From Escallonia rubra (taxonomy: Eukaryota > Streptophyta > Magnoliopsida > Escalloniales > Escalloniaceae): 64,000 bases of DNA. A program made the position numbers and the translations under genes. The notes below the pieces were generated by a model that saw only the letters and a program-made list of their open reading frames with translations, searched no databases and was not told the origin of the DNA. Positions 35,480-46,081 of this stretch are shown here, one piece after another (position 1 is the stretch's first letter; every line of letters begins with the position of its first letter). The stretch covers positions 1 to 64,000 of the forward strand of contig JAVXUO010001926.1 in NCBI GenBank assembly GCA_033065855.1, written 5' to 3'.

Positions 35480-36966
35480 CTATGAGAGCAAACATGTCAC
35501 CAAATCACAAATATCAAGTTTTAAATATTCATTTTGTTGTTCTAAAGCCAAAGTTTTGCAAAAGATTTGTTTTGAGTTAGGAGTGTTAACAATTAATTCA
35601 ACTAAGTCATTATTCACATGTTTCACATATAAATGGTTGGAAATGCATTCATTCTTAGCATGCAACTCATTATTTTGCATTCTCATCTTCTCTATTTGCT
35701 TATTAGCCTTAAGGAATTTTTTTGACAAAATAATGTTTTTCTTAAAAAATTTCTTGGATTCCTCATATTATCATAAGCATCTTCCAAGCTTTCACTATCA
35801 CTACCGGAAGAAGAGCTTACCTCATCATTCGCCATGACGCACACATTTGCTTGTTCATTCTTCTCATTGTCTTCATCACTTGAATCGGAGTTACTCCATG
35901 TTGGAGTATGTACGGCATTCATTGTTTTTCCTTCTCTTTGTTCTCTTTCTTACATAGTTGTCTTCTTTTAACTCTTTCCCATACATATTTTCTTTCCTTC
36001 TTTTCCTTTTTGTATATGCGACAATCCATCTTCATGTGTGCCGGCTTGTGGCATTTGTAGCAAAGCTTCTCTTCGTTGCTAGCATTTTGTTGTCTTCTCT
36101 CACCATTCCTTCTAAATCTCAAAACTTCTTGAAGTTCTTTGCAATCATTGCAACATCCTCTTCATCAAATTCTCCATCATCATCACTTAACTCAAGGTTA
36201 GAAGATGAATCTTTAAGAACAATTGATGTACACTTCTTCTTGACGTCCTCTTGATCAAAAGATTTGAGTTGCATTTCGTACGTCATTAGTGAGCACATCA
36301 ATTCATCAAGAGGAAATATGTCAAAATTATTCAATTCTTGGATGGCGGTGATCTTTGCATCCAAAGCTCTTGGTAAGGACCTAATCATTTTTCTTACGAG
36401 ATCACCATTAGTGAATTCCTTGCCCAATTACTTCAAAGGGTTCACAATGTTAGTGAAACGAGTATTCATGTCCGTAACGGATTCATTTGTAAGCATTTGG
36501 AATAACTTATAATCTCTAAACAATAAGTTCATTTTGAAATCTCTAAGAAATGAAGTTCCTTCACGCTTAACTTGTAGAGTATCCCAAATACTCTTAGCGG
36601 AATTACACATAATGACTCTCTTAAGCTCATTAGTGTCTAAAGCACAAATAAGACAATTTTTCGCTCTAGCATTCATACAAATCATTTTCTTCTCATGATC
36701 ACTATAATCCGATTTGGATTTAGGCTCCTCAACCTTGTCAACCACCTTCGTCAAAACAAATGGGCCATTCTCAACAATAGCCCACATCTCATAGTCATGA
36801 GACTCTAAGTAAATTTTCATCTTAACTTTTCACACACTATAATTGGCCCCATCAAACAATGGAGGCCTACTGGTAGAACTACCCTACATTCCCCCAATGT
36901 AAGCCATGATCGATTAAGTCTCTTGGCGTTACCCAATATATCAAGAGCCGAGGCTCTGATACCACT
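35480..36966 (-). mobile_element. Ty1/copia relic: primer site, gag and start of pol
   Basis: Fossil on the minus strand. A primer site matching tRNA-Met (TGGTATCAGAGC on the minus strand, about 36952-36963) follows the LTR. The UBN2-type gag region covers about 36820-36120. Next is a CCHC zinc knuckle with CYKCHKPAHMKMDC near 36050, then a linker region down to 35480. It belongs to the same family as the palindrome at 20719-24280. The downstream pol is absent. Few breaks, moderately old. Confidence 0.85.
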
Positions 36967-38240
36967 TGAAACCAAAAAGATAACCCTAGAGAGGGGGGGG
37001 GGGTGAATAGGGTTTTAAGACTACTTTAAAAAATTGACAAGTAATCACTACAAACTTAGAGAAACTATGAAGAATATTAAATAGCTTCAAACAACAAACC
37101 TCAAATACAATATCACAAATAAGCAATCTAACCAATCTCAACACAAGTATAAAACAATAATGTAAAGATAGAAGGGCTTAGAGATACTTGACGCTTGAGA
37201 TTTAGATGGTTCGGCTTGAATTACCCTCAAGCCTACGTCCACCCTTTCAAGGAAGTCCCTTGAAAGGCCCTAGAATTCACTAGTATGATATTTCTTACGG
37301 GTCAAGATCAAACCTCTTACAATCTCTTGATGCTATACCCACATCAAGAACAAGTTTTGACAATCCCAAAGCTCCAAAGCTTGCCAACCCTAAGCTTTGA
37401 TACAAGAAGCTTTAGATGAAGAATTTTCACTCTTAAAAAGTAGATGAGCACAAGTTTAAGCTCTAGAACAAGAGAGATGAGTGTATGATGACTTATGAAA
37501 GTGTATATCTCTCAAACGTAAGCTCACAATAAATGCTCTCTTGAATTGGATGAGAAAACAATGAAAACCAAGAGAGATTGACCAATTGCTTTGATCTTTG
37601 AGTATATGCAAGATAAGAGGACTTTGAATGCAATTGGTAAATCAAAACTATGCCCAAAATGAGTTTATATAGTTGTGGGAATTAATATGACCGTTGGGAA
37701 GTAGGTAGAACATTTAATGCGCCAAACGATAAACGCGGTCGACTATATTGCACTATTCCAGTCTACTGTATTCCCAAAGTAGCCGTTGGAAATTCAAATT
37801 TTCCAATTGCAGTCGACTTTATTTCAATGCAGTCGATTGTAATAGGTTACTAGAAGTATTGCAGTCGACTGCATTCCAATGTAGTCGACTGTATTCCAGA
37901 AAATGTAGTTTTTCGTGTTTTCAAAGAGTTAAAAAGTTTATGCATGCAAGGGAAACCTATGGGAAAATTCTAGGTCACAGTCATCGATACAATCAACTCT
38001 CTATGTCTAGTTACAAATAAATGAATTAAAAGCTTTGTAAAAATCAAACGAAGTATTCCATCTTTAATGCGTTCCGTTGAGTGTCTTTGATCGATTTGTT
38101 CGTCTAATTGTCCATTTGCATGAGTATGAGATTGTACCTATTGATTCATCAACTCCATGCATGTTAGACAACATAATCATCAATGTTAGTTATCATCAAA
38201 ATCAAATATAACCCTAGGTTAAATAACCATAGGTTTACCA
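36967..38240 (-). mobile_element. 5' LTR of the copia relic (about 1.27 kb)
   Basis: On the minus strand it runs from near 38240 (TGGTAAACCTATGG, compare TGTTAACC at 20366) to GGTTTCAAG at about 36967, where the primer site begins. A TATA box on the minus strand (TATATAAAC) lies at about 37672-37680. A cluster of TGCAGTCGACTGCA-type palindromes sits just upstream of it at 37735-37900. Confidence 0.75.
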
Positions 38241-39389
38241 CCATCCAAAAAAGGATGTAAGCCTGTAGCGGCTACATTATTCTTAACATGAGGGGAATTT
38301 TTTGTTCACCACTCTCTCACAAGATTCGGGGAGCCCCTACATCGCACGTTTGCGGGAGGGCCTACAAATTCACGAAGCAAAGAGAAAACTTTAAAAACTG
38401 TTCGATTCATATGGAAATTGCATGAAAAACCTAATACATGGGTCCTACCGTGCATGGGTATTGTGGGTGTGTATGTGTGAAGCAAGGTAAAATAGTGTGT
38501 GTAATGATGAAAAATTCGAGTGAAACTTACCATTTTTGTGAAGAAAAGATCACTAAGATGAGTGCCTTTCTCCGGGGTGAGTGGAGATCGATCATCGGCC
38601 TTATTCTTCGGTCGAAATCGGGTACTCTTCCTGATTTGAGGTCCCCCTTCATGGCCCTTACGAGTTCTAACATACTCATATATGATTCAACTAGATGGAG
38701 AGAAATTGAGGTGAGATTGGTTGAATTTATAGGCCAGGAGTGTGATTAGGGCTAGAAGATACGACCTAAGAGTTCTAGACCGAAGAAAACTGGGAGAGAT
38801 TAGGGCTGGATTGAATTAGAAGTGTTTGACAAAAACCCTAAATTTGTGCACAAAACTGGGCGGCTAAACCGGCCGGTTTGTTATTTAAGTTGGTCAAGGT
38901 GATTGACTAACCGGCCGGTTTTCGTGCCAAAATTTCAAAAAATTTCAAAACCTGTTGACTAACTGGCTGGTTTTTTATTCAAAAATTTTAATTTTCAAAT
39001 GTCTCATCGATTTTGACCAACCGAATGACTTTTGAAATTTTTTTCGAAAAAAAAGAGAAGTTTTTTAGAATGCACATTTCTGTGCTTGTGTGTTTTGAAT
39101 GTCTGCACCATCAATATAATGGTGTGTTTACCTGCTTGTGCATTCCACATGTTCATTGCCCGAGGGCACTTTTTTCCAGCATTTGTGTGCTTGCATGTCT
39201 GCTTGTGCATTTTTTACATCTTATCCTTGGGTTGATTCACGATCCAGACTTTTTCAAATCTTTTGCTCTGCTCACTGGTTCTTGTACGGTGTAAGCCCAA
39301 TACAAGATTCTGCGGATTATGTCTTCACCTTCAAAGACCAACCACTTTAAAGCGTTGTTGGCACTAGTTCTTAGTCAAATTTATAGTCT
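38241..39389. other. unassigned stretch with AACCGGCCGGTT palindromes
   Basis: No recognisable protein. The perfect 12-bp palindrome AACCGGCCGGTT occurs at 38867-38878 and 38909-38920. Decayed versions follow near 38955-38975 and 39015, each preceded by GACTAAC or GACCAAC. The same motif family occurs at 30590-30880, so both stretches may come from one repeat family. A 103-codon frame at 38438-38749 matches nothing I know. Confidence 0.45.
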
Positions 39390-39900
39390 GTACGTCAACC
39401 CTTTTGAATCAATTTGAGGGCTTCAGTATCATTCAAAGTTATTTTTATTTTGTCCATCGACCTTTTCGAATGGATCTGAGTGCTCCTGTAACAGTCAAAT
39501 TTATTTTCATCTTGTATAACGACCATTTCAAATTGATTTGGGGGTTTCGAAAACATACAAGATTCTTTTACATGTCTAAACGACCCTGTTAAATTGATTT
39601 GGTGGCTCTGATATCTAGATGTGATTGTTTTCTGTTAACGATTCAAATCAATTTAGTGGCTCTAGTAACAGACAATGTTTTTCTCGATATGTCATTCGTC
39701 AACCCTTTCGAATCGATTCAAGGGCTTCAATAACGGACGGGTTCTTATTTTTTTTGCACATCTAGACGACCCTTTCAAATTGATTTGAGGGATCCGATAT
39801 CTAGATATAAGTTTTGTCTGTCGACCACTCGAATCGATTCGGTGGCTCCGATAACAGGCAAAATTTTCTTTAATATATTGTTCGACAACCAATCATTGTT
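39390..39900. repeat. minisatellite, unit about 60 bp, 8 diverged copies
   Basis: The core GAATCGATTTGAGGGCTC recurs with changes near 39406, 39466, 39529, 39587, 39645, 39708, 39773 and 39829, spaced 56-65 bp. Units 3-5 resemble units 6-8 more than their neighbours (shared ACATCTAGACGACCC and GATATCTAGAT), which shows a higher-order period of about 180 bp. Confidence 0.85.
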
Positions 39901-39924
39901 ATTGTTGGCCCCGGCTATGGACAA

Positions 39925-39933
39925 TATTCGTTT
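39925..39933. repeat. left 9-bp target-site duplication of the MULE at 39934
   Basis: TATTCGTTT here and TATCCGTTT at 41162-41170 match at 8 of 9 bases. Nine bases is the Mutator-superfamily length. Confidence 0.8.
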
Positions 39934-41161
39934 GGGCTAATACGGTATAATTACATGTAAGGACAATAGTTTCGATAAATTACACTTATGTCCGTTGACC
40001 AAACGGAATCTAAAAAACCCTAACGATTTTAATAAAACGACTTTATTGCCCTTGAGTTTGAAGGTTATTTTTTAAATGCCATTACTCCATTATTGCCCTT
40101 TTCTATTCTCTTCTTTCTTTTCCTTTTGGAGAACCCACCACCGTAGATGCCTTCCAAATCTGAACAAGTTAGCACTGGCGACTGCCTCGCTGCCACCACC
40201 ACCTCATGGGACGGAAGCACATCAGCCTCGCCCTCCGCTACCCAATCGTCGTTGGATCTGCTCCGTCGCACCGCTTCCGACACGACCACTGTTGGGATCT
40301 TGACAGATGGGGGTCACGGTGGTTTGGGGCGGCCATGGATCGATGGTGGCGTCGGGGCAGAAAGGGGTCGTGATGGCTTGGGAAGGGAGAGAGTGGGGAC
40401 GGTGGCAGTACATTGGGATGACGACAAGGCTGCCGCCAGGGTGGGTTAAGGGGAGGGGCTGCCGGCGAGGTTCAGGTGACGGAGAGGCTGCCATTGGGTT
40501 GGGGTAATAAGAGGGGCTCCTAGAGAACGAGGTTGGGTGAAGGAGGTGAAATAGGGTTTTAGAGAAAGAGACCTGTCGGCGGCATGGGTGTGGGACGGGC
40601 TTGCCGGAGGCGTGGGGTGGTGTGGGGAGAGGCTGCCAACGTGGTGGGGTGGTGTAGGGAGAGGCTGCCGGCTTGGTGGGCGAGGGAGGCTGCTGGCGTG
40701 GGGCGATGGTTCATGCTTCAGTTTCAGGTGGCATTAATTGCTTGTGTCTGTGGAACTCTAATTTACAAATTAGGGTTTTGATGATGGCTCATAATACTTC
40801 ATAAAGATCAAATTGAGAAAAAGGAACATGGCTCAGAATAATTTTGATGAAATAGACTGCAAATTGAGAAATTTTTAAATCAATTTTAGGGTTTTAAAAC
40901 CCTAATCTTTAAATTAAGCCTGAAATCAAAGATTTAAAATTTTAAAAATATTCAGTATATACGATATAAGGGGTAGTATCGTCATTTTAAAAATATGTAT
41001 TGATGACATCATAAAAAAGTACACTTTTTGGATGGAACCCTGACGGATGGACACGGCTGATACATTTTAAAAGTGTTTGGTCACGAAATGTTACATTTTA
41101 AAACTTTGTGTCCTTGACTGTAATTACACCCTAACCTCAGGGATATTGGTGTAATTAGCCC
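39934..41161. mobile_element. non-autonomous Mutator-like element with a GC-rich interior (1228 bp)
   Basis: The right end, CTAACCTCAGGGATATTGGTG followed by TAATTAGCCC, mirrors the ends of the sister element at 51180. The left end GGGCTAATACGG is more decayed. A 9-bp duplication with one mismatch flanks it. The interior from about 40140 to 40720 is far more GC-rich than the surroundings and has long overlapping frames, which suggests a captured gene piece (Pack-MULE), but I recognise no family in it. A perfect 20-bp palindrome (TTAGGGTTTTAAAACCCTAA) lies at 40886-40905. It has no transposase of its own. Confidence 0.82.
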
Positions 41162-41290
41162 TATCCGTTTTTCAACGAATTACGTTGGTCTGATTCCTTC
41201 TTGAAGAACATGCTGGAAATTTGTAGAGGTCCGACCTCATATCTGTGTGAGTCTTTAAATCCATCTTTGAGTCACGTGGTTTCTTTTCAG

Positions 41291-42550
41291 TGTTAATGCA
41301 CTCCATTTTTGTAGGCATTTTTAATTAAATAAATAACGGGCTTTATTATTCATTAGAATGCATATATTGAGTATAGGCTTAGTAATGTGGTTTATTAATT
41401 ACTTTTTTCCAAGTCTTGTCCAATCCAGTTTAATTGCCCAGTCAAGTCTAGTTGCATGTTTAATCCAAGTCTAGCTCGTCAGTCAACTTGCATTAGTCCA
41501 ATCTATTTAAGTCCAGCCCGGTCCAAGGTATAAATTATTCTAATTGACATAGTTTGTCTAGATAACTTGGGGGAGCAATCCATGATTTATCCTTGATATA
41601 AAGATCAAATCAATTCATTTTTAGTTTGGAAATGACTTATCCCGAAACTGCTACATCCCATTCACAATTTTAGATATAATTACCGAAAATAGGGTCAGAT
41701 AATGCCTCGAAAATGCAGGAAACATAATTTTTAATTAATGGGATGAACCGGTGGGTTACTTTTGTCAATCTACGATTTTATCATTTATTCTGACTTATCT
41801 TCAGCCTTGCAGATTGGCATTACCAATCTTATCAGATTTTGTGACCCTGAGCACTATAAAAAGGGGTCTTGGCCTTCATTTTAAATGGTCAATTTTTAGT
41901 CAGTCCAAGAGCTGATTTTCTTTAGAGCTTGTGTGACATTTCTGTGTGAAGTGGCAAATTATCTCTCTCGAGAAGTCTAGCCATTCAAAGCACTCTTAAA
42001 ACGTCTTGTTGTTCTTTGCATTGTGGATCCTACGGAGAACATTCCCAAGTACTCAAGGCAAGCTACGTCGCGAAATAATCTTTACTAGCTTTCTTAGGGT
42101 AGAAATCATATAGATTGTCAACATTTTTCTTAATCGTATGTCATTCCAAAAACAACAAAAAAAGTCTTTTTGCCCATTTCTTGTCTAAGTCAAGGTCTTG
42201 AAATGTAGATTACTCATGTAAGACCAGTGTCGAACTACGACGGTCTTGATTTCGACTAGTCCGATCAGATACATAGGCCACTTGACCCCTGCTTTCGAGT
42301 TCAAACCAAAAAGCTAAAAAAAAAAATTAGGGTTAGTTTTTATCATATTTTACATGCTACGTGCTTCTTAAACCATTAATCACTAGAAATGAAGTAAAGA
42401 CCAGAAGGGCGCGTCGGGTGCCTAATACTTTCTCGTTACGTAACTTAGTCCTTGGACCTCTCTCATAGTTTCGATAGATCAGTTGTCTTTCTTGGACATC
42501 CTTGAGTTAGTTTTTAGGTTTTTCATGTTTCCCTAACTTAAAATAATAAG
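41291..42550 (+). mobile_element. LTR of a Tat-like gypsy element (plus strand) with primer site
   Basis: Starts near TGTTAATGCACTCC and runs to about 42550. The end region GTGCCTAATACTTTC then TTAGGTTTTTCATGTTTCC and AATAATAAG, followed by ATGGCGACTCC at 42551, is the layout seen in Tat-group LTRs and their primer site. A TATA box (CTATAAAAAGG) sits at about 41856. Little internal sequence follows before the next element at about 42610. Fossil; the sister copy at 50501-52986 is on the other strand. Confidence 0.7.
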
Positions 42551-42609
42551 ATGGCGACTCCATTTAAAAATTCCTTTTCGAGGGGATTTTTTTTCCAAGG
42601 CGGTTTGCT

Positions 42610-43071
42610 ACAACAGCTCCCCCACGATAGCCCCTTTGCATATAGTCGTGTCTTGCCTCATCTCCTTTATGCCAACCTTCACCACGTCAAGTTTCTCTTG
42701 GAGATTGAAGAACAACTCCATGAACCTCGTGCGCAACTCATTTTGGGACTTCACTGTCCTCTTGAGCAGTCGAGCTCCTCTAACACATGATCTTTTAAGA
42801 TTTGAAGATTTTCCTCAACGTTGCTCAATTGATCCTTGACATCGCCCATAGCTTCCTCCAAGACGCACGTTTGACTATCCAAATAAGCAAGGGTATCCCT
42901 TGACTTGCTTTGGCCTCGACCAATTTTTTCCCCCCGGATGGTGGCAATGGATCTAGCCCATGTTCGAGAACAATCTCCACTGACATCCCCGATGCTATTC
43001 GCTAATATCCTTGGTTGCCATCTCGCTCCTTGCTTGGTACTACTCTTCATAACCCAAACTCTGATACCACC
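42610..43071 (-). mobile_element. gypsy gag start (minus strand) with primer site
   Basis: On the minus strand GGGTGGTATCAGAGTTTGGG at about 43050-43072 gives a tRNA-Met primer site. A gag N-terminal frame with a heptad-rich segment (VLEEAMGDVKDQLSNVEE) follows at 43040-42750. The element is cut off near 42610 against the Tat LTR. Fossil. Confidence 0.7.
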
Positions 43072-43855
43072 CGTCACGGCCTTAAGACTTCACTTAGCCA
43101 ACCGTACGCCACTTAGCCAATTCAAGCCCCGACAAGAATGCTAAGTAAGCCTTTCCCCTCAAGCTGAGTAACTATAAGAGCTATAGAACAAAGGATACTA
43201 AAGTTTGGAGAATGCTTGCATTATATAAGAACTTGGAGAATACTTTGTGTACAAGAATGTCTAGGATGCTTTGGCTAAGTGATTGCCTTCGCTATTTATA
43301 CAAGTTCACTTCCTCAATGAACGGTGGAGATTCATTCTATCCAATGGACTATATCTCCTGTCTAGAACGTTTTTCTAACAATACACCCATGACAAGAAAA
43401 AATGAAGAAGAAAAGATAAGCCGCAAAATACGAAAAACTATTCAATACTTCAGAACCACTGTGCTTGTGAACAAGGGAGGATGTGATAGGATTGGGACCA
43501 TTGGGTCAGGATTCTTACATAATAAGTCTGTGATCCATTGCTGGCGTTCTCCTAAGCAAAGAACTCACAAAAAATATGACTCAAAATGCAATAAAATGAT
43601 TCTTCTAATAGTTTGTCTTTTCAATTAGCTACTCACTGTTCTTCTATGAAAAGATTGTTCGAATATGTCTATTGTCATCCTTCTTTCTACTTTCTCTCTC
43701 TAAAAGATCACATCCAAAATGTGCCACCTTTGTTGATGGGGGTGCAGGTAGGTACTAGGAATAAATTTAGAAGTTTCTTATTTAACGATTGGCAAAAACA
43801 CTTAGTTTTCCATATGAACTTTAGATCTAGCCAAAGGAAGCAATATGTTATCCAA
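43072..43855 (-). mobile_element. 5' LTR part of the gypsy fragment
   Basis: On the minus strand the LTR ends GGCCGTGACGG at about 43072. A TATA box (TATAAATAG on the minus strand) lies at about 43294-43302. The outer boundary is not clear; the Helitron begins at 43856. Open frames here (43212-43628 and nearby) look incidental. Confidence 0.5.
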
Positions 43856-45136
43856 TCTATATAATATATAATAAGCGAAGCGAGAAAGGTATTGATAACT
43901 TCTTTACGCGACACATCATCGCTTCTTTATATGACACGTCGCCTTATTTTAAGATTAATTAACTTCTATATTAGTAAGTCTTATTTAGTTCAAAAACTAA
44001 TTCTAATGATTCTAAAATTCTACCTTCTTTTTTACAATTATGTCCTTAAAATTCGAAAACTAATCCTAATCATTCTAAAACTCAGCCTTATCACTTATTA
44101 AGACTTAATATTGACTATTATATCTTCCAAATTACTATCTAATACGAATATAAAAACTCATATATATAAAAAATGAAAATAATACTTTTGATTTAGAAGA
44201 AATTTTTTTAATTTTAAAACTAATTCTAATCATTCTAAAACTCTACCTAATCAATATACTAATCTATTAAGACTTCATTTTGATAATTATGTCCTTAAAA
44301 GTGTTTTCTAATATGAACTTAAAATCCATAGACCCAAAAACTAACTTACGAGATTTAAAATAAAAACGTGATCTAATAATTACTTTTAAATTTTTGATAA
44401 GATCCTCATTTTTATATATAATTAATTTTGCAGGAGTAATGAGGTTTTCTGTAAGCCCTATATAACACGAAAATGATACTTTTACGAGACTTAGAAAAAG
44501 CTAACAATTGATTTGAATTTTGATAAGTAGTTTAGTTTTAAATTTGATTAATTTTGCAAGAATAATGAGGGTTATATAATTTAAAAACTAATTCTTAACA
44601 TTTTAGAACTCAAAATAATCAATATACTAACATATTTTGACTATTGTATTCTTAAAACTACTCTTTAATGTGAATATAAAAAATTCAAATATAAAAAAAA
44701 CAAAAATAAAATATTAGATTTAGAAGGAAAAAAAATTGACATTCTAATTGAGTTAAATGTATTATCATTATTCATATATATATATATACATAGATATATA
44801 TGTAATATACAAAAAATACTCATTGCTAAAAATGAATAATGTAATTATAAGTCAGCATTGTTAAATAAGATCTCACGACCACCAAATTGGTTATATCCCA
44901 TATATAAGGATTTAGAAAACAACTAAAACTCTTTACTGCGATTTAATGCTGAAAAATTTGTGGTATAATTGTCGCGATATTTGTAAACCTAATAAATCTA
45001 AAAAAATCCATTGTACAATGTTTAAACTCTATGCTACATACATATATTTACGTATTAGGCTTTGATTTTTACTATTAAAACCTTGATTACATTGTCATGC
45101 AATTCTTGCGCAATATTTGCATATAGAGGCAAATAT

Positions 45137-45310
45137 GTTTGCTTTAGTTCCTTTGAACTATAAGTTGAAAGAATAATTAGTAGATTGTGTTACAGTACCG
45201 CTTGACGATGTAAAAGAAAAGTTTAAAGAGTGCAAAAATCTAGCGACGACACTGAAACACAATCCACTAATTATTCTTTAAACATACAGTTCAGAGGATC
45301 TAAAGTAAAC
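45137..45310. repeat. long imperfect hairpin, arms about 54 bp, loop 65 nt
   Basis: 45137-45190 pairs with 45256-45310. Matching parts include GTTTGCTTTAG with CTAAAGTAAAC and GAATAATTAGTAGATTGTGTT with AACACAATCCACTAATTATTC. Mismatches are scattered, about one in seven or eight. Confidence 0.85.
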
Positions 45311-45370
45311 ACACACACACACACACACATATCTATATCTATATCTATATATATATACACACACACACAG
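45309..45370. repeat. compound CA and TATC microsatellite
   Basis: (AC)n, then ATATCT repeats, then TATATATATA, then (AC)n again, directly after the right arm of the hairpin. Confidence 0.9.
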
Positions 45371-46062
45371 TATATTCTGCAATAACTGCATGACCATCTA
45401 ATAAAGAATGCAATTTTAAATGTGTGTGAAATGAAAAAAATATTATACTGGATATCATGTTCGTATCTTAAAAAGTTGGTATTTTTCGAATCAATGATTT
45501 ATGAAGAAGATAAGAATGAACCATGACATTTATGTTTCCAAAGGTAAAAAGCTCTTAACCTAACTTTAAAGTTAAGAAAACTTGGTTTTGAAAGGCTACA
45601 GGTTGGACCACTAAAAAAACTAAATAATAATATAATCTTGACAAGTTACTTGAAGATATTACAAATAAAGTATAAAAATTTCTTACAAACAATTATAGTC
45701 TTAGCGAAAGTAGATTTTTTCCCCCAAAAAAGATGTTAATCTCTTTTTGTTTTTTGAAATGCGGTACGCATTAATACACTTTTTGTAACTTTTTAAAATA
45801 TTTTATTAACTTACTCGAGCTTGGCTCGGGATCATGAGCTATAATATCTAATAACTAAGGCGAGAAATGCAATGATGGCTCATGACACCTCATTGCATTG
45901 TGTTTATAATGTTAAACATATTAATGTTGCTAAAGATCTCCAAACATTATTTTGAACCGGGTCCTTAATTTTGCAATCAATAAAATCGGCAAATATAGTA
46001 AACATTTAAATAATAAGCCTTATGCAATTCAAAAATCAATTCTAAACATTTAAAATGTTCTA

Positions 46063-46081
46063 GCCAATATAGTAACCTATT
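46063..46081. repeat. left 19-bp target-site duplication of the LINE
   Basis: GCCAATATAGTAACCTATT here is repeated exactly at 47505-47523. A perfect copy of this length points to a fairly recent LINE insertion. Confidence 0.95.

Larger units (their letters stand above)
43856..45842 (+). mobile_element. Helitron A, non-autonomous (about 2.0 kb)
   Basis: Starts TCTATATAATATATAATAAGCG after an A, as Helitrons do. A 3' hairpin, CTCGAGC-TTG-GCTCGGG (about 45814-45830), stands about ten bases before a decayed terminal CTAT at 45839-45842. It has no Rep/helicase gene. The interior is AT-rich and carries repeated modules (AATTCTAATCATTCTAAAACTC near 43995, 44055, 44220 and 44580), a CA/TA microsatellite (45309-45370) and a 54-bp-arm hairpin (45137-45310). 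Helitron B follows four bases later. Confidence 0.72.

Noticed and set aside
38438-38749. 103-codon open frame on the plus strand
   Set aside because: No known motif; it lies in repeat-associated sequence linked to the 30590-30880 family.
43892-44101. Plus-strand open frame in Helitron A
   Set aside because: AT-rich repeat modules give a leucine/isoleucine-rich chance frame; no Rep or helicase motif.
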